Notes: generated by a model not told the origin, from the sequence alone. A stretch of 64,000 bases of DNA from Citrobacter portucalensis (GCF_002042885.1 NZ_MVFY01000012.1:1-64000); one strand, 5' to 3'; positions 38,263 through 52,874 are shown, counted from the first letter of the stretch. Translations and numbers: made by a program.

Positions 38263-38673
38263 ATGACGTCGCTATCTCGTCCGCGCGTGGAGTTTATCTC
38301 CACCATCTTACAGACCGTGTTGAATCTGGGACTGCTGAGTTTGGGCCTGATCCTGGTTGTATTCCTCGGGAAAGAAACGCTGCATCTGGCGGATGTGCTG
38401 TTCGCGCCGGAACAAACCAGCAAGTATGAGCTGGTGGAAGGGCTGGTGGTTTACTTCCTCTATTTTGAATTTATCGCGCTGATTGTGAAGTACTTTCAGT
38501 CGGGGTTTCACTTTCCGTTGCGCTATTTTGTCTATATCGGGATCACCGCGATTGTGCGGTTGATCATTGTCGATCATAAAGCACCGATGGATGTGCTGAT
38601 CTATTCCGCGGCGATCCTGCTGCTGGTGATCACCTTGTGGCTGTGTAATTCAAAACGGCTGAAGCGAGAGTAA
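38263..38673 (+). CDS. psiE: phosphate-starvation-inducible membrane protein PsiE
   Basis: The 136-residue protein has four transmembrane segments, around residues 15-35, 57-77, 84-102 and 108-128, and matches E. coli PsiE in length and sequence. Function is unknown; in E. coli it is induced by PhoB and repressed by cAMP-CRP. It lies divergent from the hexapeptide acyltransferase gene and convergent with xylE. Confidence 0.95.
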   Translation: MTSLSRPRVEFISTILQTVLNLGLLSLGLILVVFLGKETLHLADVLFAPEQTSKYELVEGLVVYFLYFEFIALIVKYFQSGFHFPLRYFVYIGITAIVRLIIVDHKAPMDVLIYSAAILLLVITLWLCNSKRLKRE

Positions 38674-38677
38674 CAGA

Positions 38678-38708
38678 CAACACGCCGCAATCGGGCTGCG
38701 GCGTGTTG
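38678..38708. terminator. bidirectional hairpin between psiE and xylE
   Basis: Perfect 11-bp stem CAACACGCCGC / GCGGCGTGTTG with a 9-nt loop sits between the convergent stops. There is no strong T run on either side. Confidence 0.65.
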
Positions 38709-38718
38709 CAGGTCAGGA

Positions 38719-40194
38719 TTACTGCGCAGAGGCAGGCTGGGTTTTCTCTGCGGCGGGTTCCCACAGTTCTTCAAGTTCTTCCAGCGTTTTGCCTTTGGTT
38801 TCCGGTACAAACTTCCACATAAACAGCGCCGCCAGAATACCCATACAACCGTAAATCCAGTAGGAGAAACCGTTGTGGAAATGGGAAACCAGCCACGAAT
38901 TTTTGTCCATCATCGGGAAGGTCCAGGAGACGAAATAGTTCGCCAGCCATTGTGCGGCCACCGCAATGGCGAGCGCTTTGCCGCGAATCGCATTGGGGAA
39001 GATTTCTGCCAGCAGCACCCAGCAAACCGGTCCCCAGGACATGGCGAATGCGGCGACGTAAAACAGCATCGACAGCAGAGCAACCAGCCCGGAAGCTTGG
39101 GTATAAAACGCGGTACCGAGGCTGAACATACCGATGGCCATGCCCAGAGCGCCAATAATCTGCAGCGGTTTGCGACCAAATTTATCCACCGTCATAATCG
39201 CCAGCACGGTAAAGCTCAGGTTGATCACGCCAACAATGATGGTCTGTAACAGCGCCACATCGGTGCTGGCTCCCAGCGTTTTAAACACCTCCGGGGCGTA
39301 GTAGAGCACGACGTTAATACCGACGAATTGCTGGAAGATAGACAGCATTACGCCGATGACGATAACGCCTGCGCCAAACATCAGCAGGCGACCACCGGTT
39401 TTACGACCATGGTCCAGAGACTGATTGATCTCCTGCATGGCCTGGGTGGCGAGGGTGCTGCCCATAATTTTGCGCAGAATACCTTCCGCCTGCTCGTGTC
39501 TGCCACGCGCCATTAGCCAGCGCGGGCTTTCTGGCACGGTGTACAGCAGCAGTAAAAACAGCAGGGCGGGAATACTTTCGGACGCAAACATATAGCGCCA
39601 GCCATCGGTATTCAACCAGTTAGCGTCGCCAGAACGGGCGATAAAATAGTTAACGCAATACACCAACAGTTGACCAAAAATAATGGCGAATTGGTTAAAT
39701 GACACCAATTTTCCACGAATATGTGCGGGTGCCAGTTCAGCAATATACATTGGTGAGAGCATTGAGGCTAAACCTACGCCAATACCACCAATGATACGAT
39801 AAATAACAAATTCGGGAACGTATCCGGCCAAATAAACAGGTACGGCGTTATCTGGATTAATAGTTGTAAAACCTAATTCTGGCCAGGCGGAACCAATACC
39901 GGAAATAAAGAACAGCAGAGCCGCGATTTTCAGCGAGTCCCGGCGGCCAAACCGGTTACTGCAATAGCCGCCCAGTGCACCGCCGATGATGCAGCCTATC
40001 AACGCACTGGCGACGCAAAAGCCCAACAGCGAGTTGGCGGCGGATTCACTTAAATGTTGTGGCGCGACAAACACGGTATTCAGGGATTCTACCGTACCGG
40101 ATATGACCGCAGTGTCGTAGCCGAATAATAGCCCTCCTAACGTTGCCACTAATGTAATCGAAAAAATATAACTGGAATTATATTGAGAGTTCAT
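38719..40194 (-). CDS. xylE: D-xylose:H+ symporter
   Basis: XylE imports xylose with protons across the inner membrane. The 491-residue protein has 12 transmembrane segments of the sugar-porter MFS family: GYDTAVISGT in TM1, RFGRRDSLK after TM2, PESPRWLMARGR after TM6, QQFVGINVVLYYAPE in TM7 and VPETKGKTLEELE at the end. Length and sequence match E. coli XylE, also at the psiE-malG boundary. It is transcribed from 40195-40400. Confidence 0.97.
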   Translation of the reverse strand: MNSQYNSSYIFSITLVATLGGLLFGYDTAVISGTVESLNTVFVAPQHLSESAANSLLGFCVASALIGCIIGGALGGYCSNRFGRRDSLKIAALLFFISGIGSAWPELGFTTINPDNAVPVYLAGYVPEFVIYRIIGGIGVGLASMLSPMYIAELAPAHIRGKLVSFNQFAIIFGQLLVYCVNYFIARSGDANWLNTDGWRYMFASESIPALLFLLLLYTVPESPRWLMARGRHEQAEGILRKIMGSTLATQAMQEINQSLDHGRKTGGRLLMFGAGVIVIGVMLSIFQQFVGINVVLYYAPEVFKTLGASTDVALLQTIIVGVINLSFTVLAIMTVDKFGRKPLQIIGALGMAIGMFSLGTAFYTQASGLVALLSMLFYVAAFAMSWGPVCWVLLAEIFPNAIRGKALAIAVAAQWLANYFVSWTFPMMDKNSWLVSHFHNGFSYWIYGCMGILAALFMWKFVPETKGKTLEELEELWEPAAEKTQPASAQ

Positions 40195-40408
40195 TCAGAC
40201 CTGCCTTAGAGGATACAGCTCTTTTGATCAGTGTCGTGATGGTGAATTTAACAGGCAGGGAAGACAATTATCATTTTTTACATTGCAATTACGTTTTGTC
40301 TTTTCTGTGATCTTAATTCTGTTTAATTTATCTATATTCAGACAGGAAATAGAATTGCAGTGATGGAGAGCACGAAAGGAAATAATCGTAACAGTGATGC
40401 AAAATAAC
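40195..40408 (-). promoter_or_regulatory. xylE promoter region
   Basis: No gene is seen here. A TGTGA-TCTTAA-TTCTG sequence at 40306-40321 is a half-good CRP site, in keeping with catabolite control of xylose uptake. No clear XylR site could be picked by eye. Confidence 0.4.
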
Positions 40409-40436
40409 ATAAAAAAAGGGCGCTCCGTAGAGCGCC
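40409..40436 (-). terminator. malEFG terminator
   Basis: On the minus strand the stem GGCGCTC / GAGCGCC with a 4-nt loop is followed by CTTTTTTT, about 80 nt after the malG stop. Confidence 0.9.
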
Positions 40437-40518
40437 GAATAACAGTCACAGGTTGGGATAACATAAGTTGAGGGTTGCAGTGGCATTGCCCGTTGCCGGG
40501 CAGGTACTTCGGTAAAAC

Positions 40519-41409
40519 TTAACCTTTCACACCACCCGCGGTCAGACCGTTGACTAGCCAGCGCTGCGCCAGCAAGAACACCAGAGTGATCGGAATGGCT
40601 GAAAGTACAGCCGCGGCGGCAAAGTCGCCCCACAAATAGTTCTGTGGGTTGAGGTACTGCTGCATACCTACCGCAAGGGTATAGCTGTTCACATCACGCA
40701 GCAGCAGTGACGCGACCGGTACTTCGGTAATAGCGGCAATGAAAGACAGAATAAACACGACCGCCAGAATCGGAACGGAAAGCGGCAGCAGCACCAGGCG
40801 GAATGCCTGCCACGGCGTAGCGCCATCCAGCGCGGCCGCTTCTTCCAGTGAGCCGTCGATAGTTTCGAAATAGCCCTTAATCGTCCATACATGCAGCGCA
40901 ATACCGCCGAGGTAGGCGAAGATCACGCCGCCGTGCGTGTTCAGGCCGATAAACGGAATGTACTGGCCCAGGCGATCAAACAAAGCATACAACGCGACCA
41001 GAGACAGCACCGCCGGGAACATCTGGAAAATCAGCATCCCTTTCAGCAGGGTTGCTTTGCCCGGGAAACGCATACGAGCAAAGGCGTAAGCACAGGTAGT
41101 GGAAAGCGTCACGATACCGATCGCGGTAATGCTGGCCACTTTCACCGAGTTCCACAGCCATAACAGTACCGGGAACGGCGGTGGCGTCACGCGGCCATCC
41201 GCGTGTTCAACGCTAAAGCCCAGCGCCAGTTTCCAGTGTTCCCAGGAGATGTTTTCCGGGATCAGGCTGCCGGTGGCAAAGTTACCTTCGCGCAGCGAGA
41301 TAGCGATAACCATCAGCAGCGGGAACATGATCGCCGCGATAAAAATCAGCAGCCCTAAGTGCGTTGCGAATAAACGTAACTTTTGTGATTTCGGTTGGAC
41401 CATAGCCAT
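40519..41409 (-). CDS. malG: maltose ABC transporter permease MalG
   Basis: MalG is one of the two membrane subunits of the MalFGK2 importer. It has 296 residues, six transmembrane segments, and the EAA loop that contacts MalK ([23 protein letters not shown], about 190-212). Its end [10 protein letters not shown] is conserved. It follows malF by 14 nt as the last gene of malEFG. A start two codons downstream (ATG 41403) is possible, but 41409 agrees with E. coli. Confidence 0.97.
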   Translation of the reverse strand: MAMVQPKSQKLRLFATHLGLLIFIAAIMFPLLMVIAISLREGNFATGSLIPENISWEHWKLALGFSVEHADGRVTPPPFPVLLWLWNSVKVASITAIGIVTLSTTCAYAFARMRFPGKATLLKGMLIFQMFPAVLSLVALYALFDRLGQYIPFIGLNTHGGVIFAYLGGIALHVWTIKGYFETIDGSLEEAAALDGATPWQAFRLVLLPLSVPILAVVFILSFIAAITEVPVASLLLRDVNSYTLAVGMQQYLNPQNYLWGDFAAAAVLSAIPITLVFLLAQRWLVNGLTAGGVKG

Positions 41410-41423
41410 TGTCGTTATCTCCC

Positions 41424-42968
41424 TTAATCAAACTTCATACGTGTGGCTTTCAGGTTCACAATCGCCAGCGCACCAACCAGCAGGAAGATCAGCGTGGCAA
41501 TCGCCGCCGCCAGACCGAAGTCCTGACCACCGCCGCCTTCAAAGGCGATACGGTAGGTGTAGCTCACGAGCAGGTCGGTATAACCGGCTGGTGTGGTGGT
41601 ACCAAGACGGTCCGGACCACCGTTGGTCAACAGCTGAATCAGCACGAAGTTGTTAAAGTTAAAGGCGAAGCTGGCGATCATCAGCGGCGTCAGCGGCTTA
41701 ATCAGCAGCGGTAGCGTAATCTTAAAGAAGTTCTGGAACGGACCTGCGCCATCCATCGCCGAGGCTTCATATAGGTCGTCAGGAATCGCTTTCAGCAGAC
41801 CCATGCACAGGATCATCATGTATGGATAACCGAGCCAGGTGTTGACGATAATAATCATCGAACGCGCGGTGGTTGGGTCGCTGAACCAGGCCGGTTTGAT
41901 GCCAAACAGCGCGCTCAGCATCATGTTGATTTCACCAAAGCTCTGGTTGAATAAGCCCTTGAAAATCAGAATCGAGATAAACGACGGTACGGCATACGGA
42001 AGAATCAGCAGGACGCGGTAAATCGCTTTGCCTTTGAGAGACTCCCACTGTACGAGACAGGCCAGCACCATGCCCACGGCAACGGTCAAAATAACGGTCA
42101 GTACCGAGAAGACCACCGTCCAGACGAAGATGGCGAAGAATGGTTTCTGGATGCCTTCGTCGGTAAACACGCGGGTGAAGTTATCCCAGCCGATGGCAAC
42201 GGTGTAGCCCGGGCTGAGTTTTTCGCTACCCCAGCTACCGTCAGCGTTAATCGCCTGATAATAACCAATATCGTTGTTGGCGCGGTATTTTACGCCGCTC
42301 TGGCTGTTGGTGAGAGTGCCGTCTTCAGTGAGTGTATAAAGTGGCTGCGTGCCGGAAAACTGGCGCAGCGAACTCATGGTAACTTTGCTTTCATCCGGCA
42401 GGATGGCGGTCAATTGGGTAAGCGCCTGGCGATTCTGCGTGATGATACGCAGCGTTGCACGTTCGCCTGCCGGTAGCGCCTCGGCTTCTTTCAGTTGCAG
42501 TTTCTGCTCGCCGCCAAATTTAAAGGCGTCAGAAAGGTAATTCTTGCCGGTTTCACCGTCGGTGAGGGCCAGTTGCCACTCATCACCCGCCGGATACAGG
42601 CCAAAGTTGTAGGTTTTGCCAGCCTGGTACGAACGATCCATCAGGACTTCCTGAGCACGTTCAAATGTCAGCTGGTTGGTACTGCTGTAGTTGGTAAAAG
42701 CAATGGCGATCGTACAAACCAGCGGAAACAGGACAAACAGCCCCATACCGGCAACGCCCGGGTAAACATAGCGCCAGGCATAGGCTTTACGGTTAGCGAA
42801 AATATACAGGCCAGCAGAGCTTAAAATCAGCGTCATGATGGCAAACAGGTACTCCCCCTGAGCGTACATCAAAACAACAAGGTAACCGACCAGCAGCCCA
42901 AGCAGACCCATCACTGACCATTTCAGCGTGTCGCTTTGCCACCAGTGTTTCTTTTTAATGACATCCAT
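41424..42968 (-). CDS. malF: maltose ABC transporter permease MalF
   Basis: MalF is the larger membrane subunit, with eight transmembrane segments and a big periplasmic loop (about residues 93-275) that contacts MalE. The EAA loop is [25 protein letters not shown] 42968 gives 514 residues as in E. coli; the ATG three codons earlier is unconserved. A BIME separates it from malE, the classic case in which REP stem-loops protect upstream malE mRNA and keep malF levels lower. Confidence 0.97.
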   Translation of the reverse strand: MDVIKKKHWWQSDTLKWSVMGLLGLLVGYLVVLMYAQGEYLFAIMTLILSSAGLYIFANRKAYAWRYVYPGVAGMGLFVLFPLVCTIAIAFTNYSSTNQLTFERAQEVLMDRSYQAGKTYNFGLYPAGDEWQLALTDGETGKNYLSDAFKFGGEQKLQLKEAEALPAGERATLRIITQNRQALTQLTAILPDESKVTMSSLRQFSGTQPLYTLTEDGTLTNSQSGVKYRANNDIGYYQAINADGSWGSEKLSPGYTVAIGWDNFTRVFTDEGIQKPFFAIFVWTVVFSVLTVILTVAVGMVLACLVQWESLKGKAIYRVLLILPYAVPSFISILIFKGLFNQSFGEINMMLSALFGIKPAWFSDPTTARSMIIIVNTWLGYPYMMILCMGLLKAIPDDLYEASAMDGAGPFQNFFKITLPLLIKPLTPLMIASFAFNFNNFVLIQLLTNGGPDRLGTTTPAGYTDLLVSYTYRIAFEGGGGQDFGLAAAIATLIFLLVGALAIVNLKATRMKFD

Positions 42969-43011
42969 GGGGTTCAATCCTCAACAACAATGAAAACCTG
43001 TTGGTCAGCGT

Positions 43012-43084
43012 GCCTGATGGCGCTGCGCTTATCAGGCCTACATACCCTGTAGGCCGGATAAGGCATTTATGCCGCCATCCGGCA
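43012..43084. repeat. malE-malF intercistronic BIME
   Basis: Two inverted REP units, 43012-43041 (GCCTGATGGCGCTGCGC...) and 43049-43084 (GTAGGCCGGATAAGGC...). The equivalent element in E. coli stabilises malE mRNA. Confidence 0.93.
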
Positions 43085-43098
43085 CGTTCACAACTGCA

Positions 43099-44649
<1,551 letters not shown>

Positions 44650-45759
44650 ATGGCGAGCGTACAGCTACGAAATGTAACGAAAGCCTGGGGTGACGTGGTG
44701 GTATCGAAAGATATCAATCTCGACATTCACGAAGGGGAATTCGTGGTGTTTGTCGGACCGTCAGGCTGCGGTAAGTCGACCTTGCTGCGTATGATCGCCG
44801 GACTTGAAACCATCACCAGTGGCGACCTGTTTATCGGGGAGACCCGAATGAACGACATTCCGCCCGCCGAACGCGGTGTGGGCATGGTCTTTCAGTCCTA
44901 CGCGTTGTATCCCCATTTGTCCGTCGCGGAGAACATGTCGTTCGGCCTCAAACTGGCCGGAGCGAAAAAAGAGGTGATGAACCAGCGCGTGAATCAGGTT
45001 GCGGAAGTTCTGCAACTGGCACACCTGCTGGAGCGTAAACCGAAAGCGCTTTCCGGTGGACAACGTCAGCGTGTGGCGATTGGCCGTACGCTGGTCGCCG
45101 AACCGCGCGTATTCCTGCTGGACGAACCACTGTCGAACCTCGACGCCGCTCTGCGCGTGCAGATGCGCATTGAAATCTCCCGCCTGCATAAACGTCTTGG
45201 CCGCACGATGATTTACGTCACCCACGATCAGGTCGAAGCGATGACGCTGGCCGACAAAATTGTGGTGCTGGATGCCGGTCGCGTCGCGCAGGTTGGTAGG
45301 CCTCTGGAACTGTATCACTACCCGGCTGACCGCTTTGTCGCGGGCTTTATCGGTTCGCCAAAAATGAACTTCCTGCCGGTGAAAGTTACCGCAACGGCGA
45401 TTGATCAGGTGCAGGTTGAACTGCCCAACCGCCAGCAAGTCTGGCTCCCGGTAGACAGCCATGCGGTACAGGTTGGCGCCAACATGTCTTTAGGTATCCG
45501 CCCGGAACATCTGCTGCCCAGCGATATCGCCGATGTCACCCTCGAAGGTGAAGTGCAGGTGGTCGAGCAGCTTGGTCACGAAACACAAATTCATATCCAG
45601 ATCCCCGCCATCCGTCAAAACCTGGTTTACCGCCAGAACGACGTGGTGTTGGTAGAAGAGGGTGCCACATTCGCTATCGGCCTGCCGCCAGAGCGTTGCC
45701 ATCTGTTCCGTGAGGATGGCACTGCATGTCGTCGGTTGCACCAAGAGCCGGGCGTTTAA
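44650..45759 (+). CDS. malK: maltose ABC transporter ATPase MalK
   Basis: MalK is the ATPase dimer of MalFGK2 and also inhibits MalT when transport is idle. The 369-residue protein has Walker [10 protein letters not shown] (36-44), Q-loop [14 protein letters not shown], signature LSGGQRQR, Walker [13 protein letters not shown] and switch His in VTHDQVEA. The C-terminal regulatory domain covers about 235-369. It is two residues shorter than E. coli MalK near the end. First gene of malK-lamB-malM. Confidence 0.97.
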   Translation: MASVQLRNVTKAWGDVVVSKDINLDIHEGEFVVFVGPSGCGKSTLLRMIAGLETITSGDLFIGETRMNDIPPAERGVGMVFQSYALYPHLSVAENMSFGLKLAGAKKEVMNQRVNQVAEVLQLAHLLERKPKALSGGQRQRVAIGRTLVAEPRVFLLDEPLSNLDAALRVQMRIEISRLHKRLGRTMIYVTHDQVEAMTLADKIVVLDAGRVAQVGRPLELYHYPADRFVAGFIGSPKMNFLPVKVTATAIDQVQVELPNRQQVWLPVDSHAVQVGANMSLGIRPEHLLPSDIADVTLEGEVQVVEQLGHETQIHIQIPAIRQNLVYRQNDVVLVEEGATFAIGLPPERCHLFREDGTACRRLHQEPGV

Positions 45760-45820
45760 GGCCCCCATAAAAAAACGAAACGCAAAACCATTCGCAGTTT
45801 TAGAAGGTGGCAGCGTTTAA

Positions 45821-47191
<1,371 letters not shown>

Positions 47192-47220
47192 TTCAGCACT
47201 AACCTGACGTAAAGACCGAA

Positions 47221-47240
47221 AGAGGGGCGCAAGCCCCTCT
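47221..47240 (+). other. lamB-malM intercistronic hairpin
   Basis: Perfect 8-bp stem AGAGGGGC / GCCCCTCT with a GCAA tetraloop, 30 nt after lamB, without a T run. Likely a 3'-end stabilising or attenuating element. Confidence 0.65.
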
Positions 47241-47304
47241 TGATTACGGTTTAGCGCGCTATTGCCTGGCCACCGCTGAACCCATGCTATCTGAGGTGAT
47301 AACA

Positions 47305-48231
47305 ATGAAAATGAAGAAAAGTCTCGTTGCCCTTTGTTTATCTGCAGGGTTATTTGCCAGCGCGCCTGGCATCAGCCTGGCTGATGTAAATATTGTTCCG
47401 CAGAACACCACCGCGGCCCCAACAATCCCCACTGCTGCGCTGCAACAGTTAACCTGGACGCCGGTTGATCAATCTAAAACTCAGTCCACACAGCTTGCCA
47501 ATGCAGGTCAGCGTTTAGATGTTGCTGGTATTACTGGCCCGGTCGCGGCCTATAGCGTACCGGCGAACATTGGCGAACTGACCCTGACGCTGTCCAGTGA
47601 AGTCAACAAACAAACCAGCGTATTTGCGCCAAACGTCTTAATTCTTGACCAAAACATGACGCCATCTGCGTTCTTCCCCAGCAGCTATTTCACCTACCAG
47701 GAGCCCGGCGTGATGAGTGCCGATCGTCTGGAAGGCGTAATGCGTCTGACGCCAGCGCTGGGCCAGCAAAAACTGTATGTTCTGGTCTTTACCACAGATA
47801 AAGATCTCCAGCAGACCACGACCCTGCTCGACCCGGCAAAAGCCTATGCCAAGGGGGTAGGTAACGCTGTTCCGGATATTCCGGACCCGATCGCCCGCCA
47901 CACCACCGACGGTCTGCTGCATCTGAAAGTTAAAACCAGCTCCTCCTCCAGCGTGCTGGTCGGGCCGCTGTTTGGTTCTTCCGGCCCTGGCCCTGTTACG
48001 GTTGGTAATACCGCCGCACCTGCAGTGGCCGTTGCTGCTCCGGCACCACAACCCGTGAAGAAAAGCGAGCCAATGCTGAACGACACGGAAAGCTATTTTA
48101 ATCAGGCGATTAAGGATGCAGTTGCAAAAGGCGATGTTGATAAAGCGCTGAAGCTGCTTGATGAAGCGGAACGTCTGGGATCCAAATCTGCCCGATCCAC
48201 CTTTATCAGCAGTGTAAAAGGCAAGGGGTAA
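47305..48231 (+). CDS. malM: periplasmic protein MalM of the maltose operon
   Basis: The 308-residue protein starts at ATG 47305 after TGAGGTGA and has a signal peptide (MKMKKSLVALCLSAGLFASAPGISLA). An Ala/Pro-rich linker (about 235-255, AVAVAAPAPQPVKK) separates a beta-rich domain from a helical C-terminus (AVAKGDVDKALKLLDEAERLGS). Its precise role in maltose use is not established. Last gene of the malK operon, with a terminator after it. Confidence 0.96.
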   Translation: MKMKKSLVALCLSAGLFASAPGISLADVNIVPQNTTAAPTIPTAALQQLTWTPVDQSKTQSTQLANAGQRLDVAGITGPVAAYSVPANIGELTLTLSSEVNKQTSVFAPNVLILDQNMTPSAFFPSSYFTYQEPGVMSADRLEGVMRLTPALGQQKLYVLVFTTDKDLQQTTTLLDPAKAYAKGVGNAVPDIPDPIARHTTDGLLHLKVKTSSSSSVLVGPLFGSSGPGPVTVGNTAAPAVAVAAPAPQPVKKSEPMLNDTESYFNQAIKDAVAKGDVDKALKLLDEAERLGSKSARSTFISSVKGKG

Positions 48232-48264
48232 ACATCTCCCCACATTGTTGATTTTGCAACAACT

Positions 48265-48291
48265 GGTGCGTCTCCTGGCGCACCTTTTTTT
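48265..48291 (+). terminator. malM terminator
   Basis: Stem GGTGCG / CGCACC with an 8-nt loop followed by TTTTTTT, 33 nt past the malM stop. Confidence 0.88.
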
Positions 48292-48411
48292 ATCCTTCGG
48301 TGCTAATTGTTACACTTATGTTGCCCTGCCGATCACTTAATCGTGTTTGCTCACCCCGTAATGCCTTTTCTGCGATACAATGCCTTCAGGTTATAAATCG
48401 GAGAGTAAGGC

Positions 48412-48909
48412 ATGCCACACCCTGCGTTAACGCAACTGCGTGCGCTGCGTTATTTTGATGCGATCCCGGCGCTGGACGCCCAACTGCTCGACTGGTTGTT
48501 ACTGGAAGATTCCATGACCAAACGTTTTGAGCAGCAGGGGAAAAAGGTCACCGTAACGTTGATTCGCGAAGAATTCGTTGGGCAAAATGAGGTGGCTGAA
48601 GAACTGACGCTGCTGCCTAAAGAGTCTCGTTATTGGTTACGTGAAATCCTGTTATGCGCGGATGGTGAACCCTGGCTTGCCGGACGGACTGTGGTGCCTG
48701 AATCAACCTTGTGCGGCCCTGAACTGGCCTTACAGAACCTGGGGAAAACCCCGCTCGGACGCTACCTGTTTACGTCATCGACATTGACCCGAGATTTTAT
48801 TGAGATTGGCCGCGATGCAGCGCTGTGGGGGCGTCGTTCCCGCCTGCGGCTGAGCGGTAAGCCACTGATGCTTACCGAGCTTTTTCTGCCTGCGTCGCCG
48901 TTGTACTGA
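48412..48909 (+). CDS. ubiC: chorismate lyase UbiC
   Basis: UbiC removes pyruvate from chorismate to give 4-hydroxybenzoate, the first dedicated step of ubiquinone synthesis. The 165-residue length matches E. coli. Recognisable segments are [31 protein letters not shown] with a substrate arginine, and [12 protein letters not shown] at the end. ubiA follows 13 nt downstream. Confidence 0.97.
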   Translation: MPHPALTQLRALRYFDAIPALDAQLLDWLLLEDSMTKRFEQQGKKVTVTLIREEFVGQNEVAEELTLLPKESRYWLREILLCADGEPWLAGRTVVPESTLCGPELALQNLGKTPLGRYLFTSSTLTRDFIEIGRDAALWGRRSRLRLSGKPLMLTELFLPASPLY

Positions 48910-48922
48910 GAGGAAGATAAAG

Positions 48923-49795
48923 ATGGAGTGGAGTCTGACGCAGAATAAGCTGCTGGCGTTTCACCGCTTGATGCGTACGGATAAGCCAATCGGCGCCTTA
49001 CTGCTGCTCTGGCCTACGCTGTGGGCTCTGTGGGTGGCGACCCCAGGCATGCCGCAACTGTGGATCCTGGCGGTTTTTGTCGCTGGCGTTTGGTTAATGC
49101 GCGCCGCCGGATGCGTGGTGAATGATTATGCCGACAGGAAATTTGACGGGCACGTCAAACGCACCGCGAATCGACCGCTGCCGAGCGGGGCTGTCACCGA
49201 GAAAGAAGCCCGAACGCTGTTTGTGGTACTGGTGCTGCTGGCCTTCCTGCTGGTTTTGACCCTCAACACGATGACCATTTTGTTGTCCGTTGCGGCATTA
49301 GCATTAGCGTGGGTTTACCCGTTTATGAAGCGCTATACGCATCTGCCGCAGGTGGTGCTGGGGGCGGCGTTTGGCTGGTCGATCCCGATGGCGTTCGCCG
49401 CCGTGAGTGAATCCGTACCGCTGAGTTGCTGGCTGATGTTCCTTGCGAATATTCTCTGGGCGGTGGCCTATGATACGCAGTACGCCATGGTTGACCGGGA
49501 TGATGACCTGAAGATCGGCATTAAATCGACCGCGATCCTGTTCGGTCAGAACGACAAGCTGATTATTGGTATTTTGCAGGTAGGCGTGCTGGTGCTGATG
49601 GCGCTGGTGGGCTGGTTAAACGGGTTGGGACTGGGCTATTACTGGTCTCTGCTGGTGGCGGGCGCGCTGTTTGTCTATCAGCAGAAACTGATCGTTAACC
49701 GTGAACGTGATGCCTGCTTTAAAGCGTTTATGAACAATAACTACGTCGGCCTGGTGCTGTTCTTAGGCCTGGCAATGAGCTACTGGCATTTTTGA
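48923..49795 (+). CDS. ubiA: 4-hydroxybenzoate octaprenyltransferase UbiA
   Basis: UbiA prenylates 4-hydroxybenzoate in the inner membrane, the second ubiquinone-specific step. The 290-residue polytopic protein carries both Asp-rich motifs: [18 protein letters not shown] (about 69-86) and [16 protein letters not shown] (about 187-202). A terminator follows directly. Confidence 0.97.
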   Translation: MEWSLTQNKLLAFHRLMRTDKPIGALLLLWPTLWALWVATPGMPQLWILAVFVAGVWLMRAAGCVVNDYADRKFDGHVKRTANRPLPSGAVTEKEARTLFVVLVLLAFLLVLTLNTMTILLSVAALALAWVYPFMKRYTHLPQVVLGAAFGWSIPMAFAAVSESVPLSCWLMFLANILWAVAYDTQYAMVDRDDDLKIGIKSTAILFGQNDKLIIGILQVGVLVLMALVGWLNGLGLGYYWSLLVAGALFVYQQKLIVNRERDACFKAFMNNNYVGLVLFLGLAMSYWHF

Positions 49796-49820
49796 TTTTG
49801 GCTTAGCCTGCAAAATAAAA

Positions 49821-49847
49821 AACCGGTCATTCCGACCGGTTTTTTTA
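49821..49847. terminator. bidirectional terminator between ubiA and plsB
   Basis: Stem AACCGGTC / GACCGGTT flanked by AAAAAA on the left and TTTTTTT on the right can end transcripts from both ubiA and the convergent plsB. Confidence 0.93.
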
Positions 49848-49850
49848 TGC

Positions 49851-52271
49851 TTACTCGCCCTGAGTGGCGCTCTCGATGGTCAGACGCACATCTGACGTGA
49901 CCAGTTCGGCCAGCATCTGATAGATCTTCATCGTCTCTTCCGGTTCGGCATCTCCGGTATCGCTGATGAATCCCTCGTCACGCAGCGTCAGCACCAGAGA
50001 GCTGAACACGGCTTTATCGAAGAATTCCGGCGCGTTAATGCCGTGCAACACTGAGAGGCGTTGCGCCACGGTGCGGCTTTCTTTCTCCAGCGTGCCACGG
50101 TTGATGGACGGGTTCGCGCTCAGCAGCCAGAAGGTAATGGCGTAGCGCTGCAACGTCTCGCGAGCACCTGCCGCCAGCAGCTGTAGCGTGCGGGAGCGGA
50201 CTGGATTGATATGCAGTTCGTCATCGGTCAGGGTGATGAGTCCCTGGCGCTGCATTTCGCTGGCCAGTTCGTCAATCACTCCGGCAAGCTCATCACGCTC
50301 CCAGCGTAAGAACAGCTCCGCTTTTAACATCGGGTACAGCGCATCAATATGCTGCTGCAACGCGGCGCGTGAAATACGACGATGCTGAGTCACAATGGCT
50401 GCCATCAACGAAGGCAGAACCAGCATATGCGCAATGTTATTGCGGTAGTAAGTCATCAAGACCGCCTGCTCGCGCGGCAGAATAATGATGTCACCGATGG
50501 TGTCTTTCTCGACCTCAAACTTGTTCATCTGCAAGGCGTGGTCGATCAGTTCACTGGCGCTCTGTGCAGGCACCGTCGAATCCGCAGCATAAGGCACATT
50601 GCGCAGCAGGCTCAGGTAGCAGTCGAGTTGTTCGGTCAGCTGTTCACGGGTCAGAGAGCGCTGGCGGGAGGCCAGTAAAGCAGTACAGCACAGGTTCATG
50701 GCGTTGGCCGCGCCTGCGTTGTTAATGCGCACCATCAAATCGGCGGCAATGTTATTCACCGTCGGCGTCAGCCAGGCCGGGCGGATAGACTCGATAGGGT
50801 CAATAGATTCACGCCACTCCGGCACATGCTGGTTGAGGTAAGTCATCAATGGCATTGGTTCACCAAAGTTGACGTAGCCCTGACCCAGATTACGCAGCTT
50901 GCTTAAGCCACGCAGCATTTGCGGCAGACTTTCTTTCTCTTTCGTCGCGCCACGCAGCTCTTTTGCGTAGGTGCCCACTTCCATTACGTGCTCATAGCCG
51001 ATGTAAATAGGAACGAGGGTAATCGGACGTGTACCGCCGCGCAGCATCGCCTGAATAGTCATCGACAGCGTGCCGGTTTTCGGGTCGAGCAGACGACCGG
51101 TACGTGAACGGCCCCCTTCGACAAAGTACTCAACCGAGTAGCCGCGGCTGAACAGCTCGCCCAGGTATTCGCGGAAAACGGTGGAATAGAGCTTGTTGCC
51201 CTTGAAGGTACGACGAATAAAGAACGCGCCCAGACGGCGGAAAATCGGACCCGCTGGCCAGAAGTTCAGGTTGATACCGGCTGCGATGTGCGGCGGCACC
51301 AGACCCTGATGGTACAGAACGTACGACAGCAGCATATAGTCCATATGGCTGCGGTGGCACGGAACGTACACGATTTCATGCCCATCGTGCGCCAACTGGC
51401 GTACACGTTCAGCATTATGAACGTTAATCCCCTGATACAGACGGTTCCAGGTAAAGCCCAGAATACGGTCCGTCAGACGAATCATTTCGTAGGAGAAGTT
51501 GGCGGCAATCTCTTCCATCAGCGCAATGGCATTTTGCTGCGCTTTTTCGTGGGAGATTTTTTTACTGCGCGCTTCATCTTCTACCGCACGAGCGATCGCT
51601 TTTGAAGCTAACAGCTTATTAAACAGATCCTGGCGGGCAGGGAGGCGCGGGCCGACAGCGGCCAGGCGCTGGCGAGCAAAGTGCATACGCGCCACGCGTG
51701 CCAGCTTCTGAGCGATGATCTTATCCGTACCGTGTTCATCCGCCATACGGCGCAGAGAGACCGACGGGGAGAAGCGGACAAAACTGTCGCGACCCAACCA
51801 GGACACCGCAAAGAATTTCTGTACGCCGTTTAGCATACGTAACGGCGGATTGACCTCGCCTTTTTCACGCCCTGGCGCACGGCCAAACATCACCGAAACT
51901 GGCACCATCTGCACATCCAGATCTGGATTGCTGCGATGCAAGTCGAGATAGTTGTGGAACAGCTTGATGGACTCTTCTTTCGGCGTGTAATAGGTGAATA
52001 CACGCGGACCGCCGTGAATAAACACGTAGCGCGGTAACAGCGTTCCGTCTATCTCTAGTGGTTCCAGGGGATCGGGGAGGTCGTGCACCAGACATTGGGC
52101 ACGCAGCGTCAGCAAGTCAGCTTTCGAATTGTACGGTAGGACGTACATAATGGGACGCGAAGTATCGAGTCCCAATTCCGGAGCAGGTTCTGCTGGAATA
52201 GACTTGCTTTTTACCAGGACGCTTAATGGTAAATTCAGTAATTTGTAGTAAATTCGTGGCCAGCCGGACAT
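49851..52271 (-). CDS. plsB: glycerol-3-phosphate acyltransferase PlsB
   Basis: PlsB adds the first acyl chain to glycerol 3-phosphate at the inner membrane, starting phospholipid synthesis. The 806-residue length agrees with E. coli (807). The HX4D catalytic motif is in [14 protein letters not shown] (about 303-316), with further acyltransferase blocks [27 protein letters not shown] and [14 protein letters not shown]. It is divergent from dgkA, another lipid gene. Confidence 0.97.
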   Translation of the reverse strand: MSGWPRIYYKLLNLPLSVLVKSKSIPAEPAPELGLDTSRPIMYVLPYNSKADLLTLRAQCLVHDLPDPLEPLEIDGTLLPRYVFIHGGPRVFTYYTPKEESIKLFHNYLDLHRSNPDLDVQMVPVSVMFGRAPGREKGEVNPPLRMLNGVQKFFAVSWLGRDSFVRFSPSVSLRRMADEHGTDKIIAQKLARVARMHFARQRLAAVGPRLPARQDLFNKLLASKAIARAVEDEARSKKISHEKAQQNAIALMEEIAANFSYEMIRLTDRILGFTWNRLYQGINVHNAERVRQLAHDGHEIVYVPCHRSHMDYMLLSYVLYHQGLVPPHIAAGINLNFWPAGPIFRRLGAFFIRRTFKGNKLYSTVFREYLGELFSRGYSVEYFVEGGRSRTGRLLDPKTGTLSMTIQAMLRGGTRPITLVPIYIGYEHVMEVGTYAKELRGATKEKESLPQMLRGLSKLRNLGQGYVNFGEPMPLMTYLNQHVPEWRESIDPIESIRPAWLTPTVNNIAADLMVRINNAGAANAMNLCCTALLASRQRSLTREQLTEQLDCYLSLLRNVPYAADSTVPAQSASELIDHALQMNKFEVEKDTIGDIIILPREQAVLMTYYRNNIAHMLVLPSLMAAIVTQHRRISRAALQQHIDALYPMLKAELFLRWERDELAGVIDELASEMQRQGLITLTDDELHINPVRSRTLQLLAAGARETLQRYAITFWLLSANPSINRGTLEKESRTVAQRLSVLHGINAPEFFDKAVFSSLVLTLRDEGFISDTGDAEPEETMKIYQMLAELVTSDVRLTIESATQGE

Positions 52272-52441
52272 AAACGATGTAAAGCCTCTGGTTAATAATG
52301 CAAATGCGCTGCAAGGATATCAGAAAGTTTAGTGAATTTCTGTGGTATCCGGTCATACTTCGCGCTGCTTTGCCACACCCTGAACAAACGGGGTAACGTT
52401 ACAATGACATTGACGCTAATAATGTAAAAAGGTTCTTTTTG

Positions 52442-52810
52442 ATGGCCAATAATACCACTGGATTCACCCGAATTATCAAAGCTGCAGGTTATTCCTGGAA
52501 AGGTTTTCGCGCCGCATGGATTAATGAGGCGGCATTCCGTCAGGAAAGTGTTGCCGTCCTGCTGGGCGTCGCCATCGCCTGCTGGCTGGATGTTGATGCA
52601 ATTACCCGCGTGTTGTTGATCGGTTCTGTGATGCTGGTGATGATCGTTGAAATCCTCAACAGTGCGATTGAAGCGGTAGTTGATCGTATTGGTTCTGAGT
52701 ACCACGAACTTTCCGGTCGGGCGAAAGATATGGGGTCGGCTGCGGTATTGCTGTCTATTTTTGTCGCTCTAATCACCTGGGGCATCCTGTTGTGGTCGCA
52801 TTTGCGATAA
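52442..52810 (+). CDS. dgkA: diacylglycerol kinase DgkA
   Basis: DgkA phosphorylates diacylglycerol, recycling the by-product of membrane-derived oligosaccharide synthesis. The 122-residue protein has an amphipathic N-terminal helix and three transmembrane helices. The active-site helix is VEILNSAIEAVVDRIG, with the catalytic Glu at about 69-70. ATG 52442 is chosen over the adjoining TTG. lexA follows after about 110 nt. Confidence 0.97.
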   Translation: MANNTTGFTRIIKAAGYSWKGFRAAWINEAAFRQESVAVLLGVAIACWLDVDAITRVLLIGSVMLVMIVEILNSAIEAVVDRIGSEYHELSGRAKDMGSAAVLLSIFVALITWGILLWSHLR

Positions 52811-52874
52811 GGCTTCCACAACTGCATAAATCTCCTGTTTTTTGTGCAGTTTGCGGTTCCAAATTCGCCTTTAG